Below, one piece after another: positions 38,182-40,374 of a stretch of 40,374 nucleotides of DNA. Source of the DNA: CAYSAA01 sp964428905. Its GTDB lineage: Bacteria; Atribacterota; Phoenicimicrobiia; Phoenicimicrobiales; Stramentimicrobiaceae. Position numbers and translations under genes: made by a program. Under the pieces are notes generated by a model. The model saw only the letters and a list, made by a program, of their open reading frames with translations, made no database searches and was not told where the DNA came from. Location: assembly GCA_964428905.1 (NCBI GenBank), contig CAYSAA010000199.1, positions 1 to 40,374 of the forward strand, read 5' to 3'. How positions within the stretch are numbered: position 1 is the first letter of the stretch; every line of letters starts with the position of its first letter.

Positions 38182-40374
38182 TCAACGGATAGCCTCCTTC
38201 AGGATTAGAAGTGCACTTTGTTTACCATGATTACCAACCTGATTAATTGGCCCCACACAGGATGGACAACCTTTATCACAGCCACAATTTTCAATTAAAC
38301 CCCTAGCTGCCTTTAAAATTTTAGCACGAAGTTCATAAATTTTCTCACTAAAACCAACCCCACCCGGATAATTATCATATATAAATAGTGTAGGCAAATC
38401 GGTAAAAGGAGAGCGAATTTGGGCTACAGCCCGAATATCTTTGGGATCACACATAATGAATAAAGGAGCCACGTTTACCATTACGTTAGATAAGGCTAAC
38501 AATCCTCCTCCCAGGTCAAACGTAAATCCTGGTTGTATCTTTTCACCAAGACGGTTATGCATTGCTTCTGATAAAACCAACCAATAGGCAGTAGTATGCA
38601 TATCCTCAGCAGGTAAATTGATTTTTCCGTAGCCTAAATTTTCATGGGTATAAAACTTTACCTTTTTATACATGGTGGAAATGGTAGTAATAGCTATTTC
38701 ACCATGTTGGTGCTTGACGTTTTCTTCATCCTGTCCATCAAAGACATCCAGAACTTTGATGTGACTTTCTAGCTGGGCATCGGTGTAATAATTAACATCT
38801 ACCTTTTTGGCATAGGCCTTATAATCATCATAGTCCAATCTGGTAATGGTATATTGCTCTCCCTCATGAATATAAATAGCACCTTCGTGAATGGTAGTGG
38901 GCACACTTTCACGATCCACTTCCCCGATAACCTTATTTTGTCTTGCCTCTATATCAATAATGGCAAAATTGTCTGTGGAGGCACTACGTAAACTGATTTC
39001 ATCGGCAGGATAGGCTTCACTCATCCAGTGCCACTTATTCTGTGTAAAATGAATGATTTTTTTATCTTCTAGAAATTGCAATATCTCTTCTAACTCTTCA
39101 GAACCAAATTTTTCTTCCTGCACAAAGGGCAACTCAAAGGCAGCACATTTGATATGACTGATTAATATGCTTAGATTATTGGGATCAATTACCGCACTTT
39201 CCGGCGTTTCCTTAAAAAAGTAATCTGGGGCATTAATAATATACTGGTCCAGTGGCACACTGGAGGCAACCATAACAGCCACGGAGGAATGCGCACGTCT
39301 GCCAGCCCGCCCGGCCTGTTGCCAGGTACTGGAAATCGTCCCGGGATAACCGGCAATAAAACAGGCATCCAGCTGTCCGATATCCACACCCAATTCCAAG
39401 GCATTGGTGCTAACGACACCTTTGATCTTGCCCTCTTTGAGTCCTTTTTCAATTTCCCTGCGCAAATTTGGCAAATAACCTCCGCGATAACCCCTAACCA
39501 GCTCTCTATCATGTCCAATCTTAACCAGAAAATCCTTTAGATAGCTGGTTAATAGTTCGGTAGTCAAACGGCTTCGGGCAAAAACAATGGTCTGAACATC
39601 ATAACTTAAAAACTTACTCACCAATCTGGCTGTTTCTTTAATCAGGCTTTTGCGAATACCAAGTTGTCTGTTCACCACCGGCGGATTATAGAATAAAAAA
39701 TATTTTTCACCTCTGGGTGCCCCGTTATTATTAATCAATGTAAATTTTTCCTCTACAATCTTTTCAGAAAATTCCAGCGGATTGGCTATGGTAGCAGAAC
39801 AACAAATGAATTGCGGTTTTGAACCATAGAATTCACAAATCCGCTTCAAACGGCGGATTACATTGGCCATGTGACTGCCAAAAACTCCTCTATAAATATG
39901 GATTTCATCTATCACAATATACTTCAGATTTTGAAATAACTGATGCCACTTGGTATGATGGGGCAATATACCGGTATGCAGCATATCAGGATTGGTTACC
40001 ACAATATGTCCCTGCTTGCGGATAGCGGATCTGGCAGAAACAGGGGTATCACCATCATAGGTAAAAGTCTTCACCTCCTGATCCAATGCCTCTACCATCC
40101 GATAAAGCTCTCCCAACTGGTCCTGGGATAAGGCTTTGGTGGGGAAAAGATAAATTGCCCTGCTTTCCGATTCCTTTATCATAGTATTCAGAACCGGCAG
40201 ATTATAACAGAGTGTTTTCCCTGAAGCGGTAGGTGTTACTACAACTACATTTTTGCCTTCGTTAATCGCTTGCAAGGCACTGGCCTGATGAGAATAAAGA
40301 CTGTCTATCCCATTCTTTTTCAAGTAATTAACCAATGTACCGTCTAACCAAGCCGGAAATTCATCTAAATGCGC
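38182..40374 (-). CDS. mrfA: MrfA/YprA DEAD/DEAH-box helicase, 5' end cut by window
   Basis: This is a superfamily 2 helicase with 730 residues visible. The frame is open through the window end, so the TTG-like start at 40335 is not the true start; the preceding in-frame stretch AHLDEFPAWLDGTLVNYL continues the family's N-terminal part. Motif I is TPTASGKT, motif II is DEIH, motif III is CSATIANP, and the helicase C domain has ALELGVDIG and QQAGRAGRR. The C terminus carries the metal-binding Cys cluster CGCDKGCPSC of the DUF1998/MZB domain. MrfA is a 3'-5' helicase for nucleotide-excision-independent repair with MrfB, encoded next. Confidence 0.93.
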   Translation of the reverse strand, partial: AHLDEFPAWLDGTLVNYLKKNGIDSLYSHQASALQAINEGKNVVVVTPTASGKTLCYNLPVLNTMIKESESRAIYLFPTKALSQDQLGELYRMVEALDQEVKTFTYDGDTPVSARSAIRKQGHIVVTNPDMLHTGILPHHTKWHQLFQNLKYIVIDEIHIYRGVFGSHMANVIRRLKRICEFYGSKPQFICCSATIANPLEFSEKIVEEKFTLINNNGAPRGEKYFLFYNPPVVNRQLGIRKSLIKETARLVSKFLSYDVQTIVFARSRLTTELLTSYLKDFLVKIGHDRELVRGYRGGYLPNLRREIEKGLKEGKIKGVVSTNALELGVDIGQLDACFIAGYPGTISSTWQQAGRAGRRAHSSVAVMVASSVPLDQYIINAPDYFFKETPESAVIDPNNLSILISHIKCAAFELPFVQEEKFGSEELEEILQFLEDKKIIHFTQNKWHWMSEAYPADEISLRSASTDNFAIIDIEARQNKVIGEVDRESVPTTIHEGAIYIHEGEQYTITRLDYDDYKAYAKKVDVNYYTDAQLESHIKVLDVFDGQDEENVKHQHGEIAITTISTMYKKVKFYTHENLGYGKINLPAEDMHTTAYWLVLSEAMHNRLGEKIQPGFTFDLGGGLLALSNVMVNVAPLFIMCDPKDIRAVAQIRSPFTDLPTLFIYDNYPGGVGFSEKIYELRAKILKAARGLIENCGCDKGCPSCVGPINQVGNHGKQSALLILKEAIR

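Noticed and set aside
1..40374. CRISPR arrays, tRNA or rRNA genes.
   Set aside because: No regularly spaced repeats, no tRNA-like T-arm with matching acceptor stem and no rRNA segments were recognised by eye on either strand.

Overview
The window is AT-rich, gene-dense DNA from a bacterium, most likely a low-GC anaerobe of the Bacillota (Clostridia-like) or a neighbouring deep-branching lineage. That view rests on strong purine-rich Shine-Dalgarno sites before most genes, a small Gram-positive-type signal peptidase I, the DUF1659/DUF2922/YvrJ small-protein set, an MrfA/MrfB (YprA/YprB) repair pair and a class I cyclic-di-GMP riboswitch. No rRNA, tRNA or CRISPR array was seen, and no complete insertion sequence.

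Layout. 1-9.0 kb: a UbiA-type prenyltransferase, a dolichol/phytol-kinase-like membrane protein and, further on, a geranylgeranyl-reductase-family flavoprotein, suggesting isoprenoid lipid or quinone chemistry. Between them lie an HpcH/HpaI aldolase, an HTH-nucleotidyltransferase and a 1080-residue exported metalloprotease-like protein. 9.1-12.1 kb: a MazEF toxin-antitoxin pair with a visible promoter and operator, and a large beta-helix lipoprotein. 12.3-15.4 kb: a tungstate/molybdate ABC transporter (wtpABC) behind a structured leader and terminator that look like a Moco/Tuco riboswitch. 15.7-17.5 kb: a plus-strand cassette DUF1659 - DUF2922 - LL-H-type holin - M15 peptidase - YvrJ. 17.5-20.5 kb, convergent: a TspO-like protein, a PAS-GAF sensor with no output domain, and a sigma factor lacking region 4, preceded by a clear c-di-GMP-I riboswitch. 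20.7-23.8 kb: a GntR regulator with L-threonine dehydrogenase and 2-amino-3-ketobutyrate CoA ligase (threonine to glycine plus acetyl-CoA). 23.9-29.0 kb: ZIP transporter, methyltransferase, a small unknown protein, a nitroreductase remnant, an EamA exporter, a PflX-like radical SAM enzyme and a HAD phosphatase. Two nearly identical structured repeats lie here. 29.1-31.7 kb, plus strand: signal peptidase I, a small exported protein and a dicarboxylate/amino-acid symporter. 31.9-40.4 kb: one minus-strand run with MrfA (cut by the window end), MrfB, RadC, Nudix, then cupin-HAD-cupin-HAD and a class V aminotransferase.

The best candidate for an undescribed system is 15.7-20.5 kb. A holin/peptidase-like cassette of small conserved proteins with no phage structural genes sits next to a truncated sigma factor whose mRNA carries a c-di-GMP riboswitch. 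This suggests, but does not prove, a second-messenger-controlled envelope or lysis/export programme.

Several starts were moved from the longest open frame to the one with a Shine-Dalgarno site. Two genes (methyltransferase, HAD phosphatase) appear to need a non-canonical ATT start to keep conserved N-terminal motifs.
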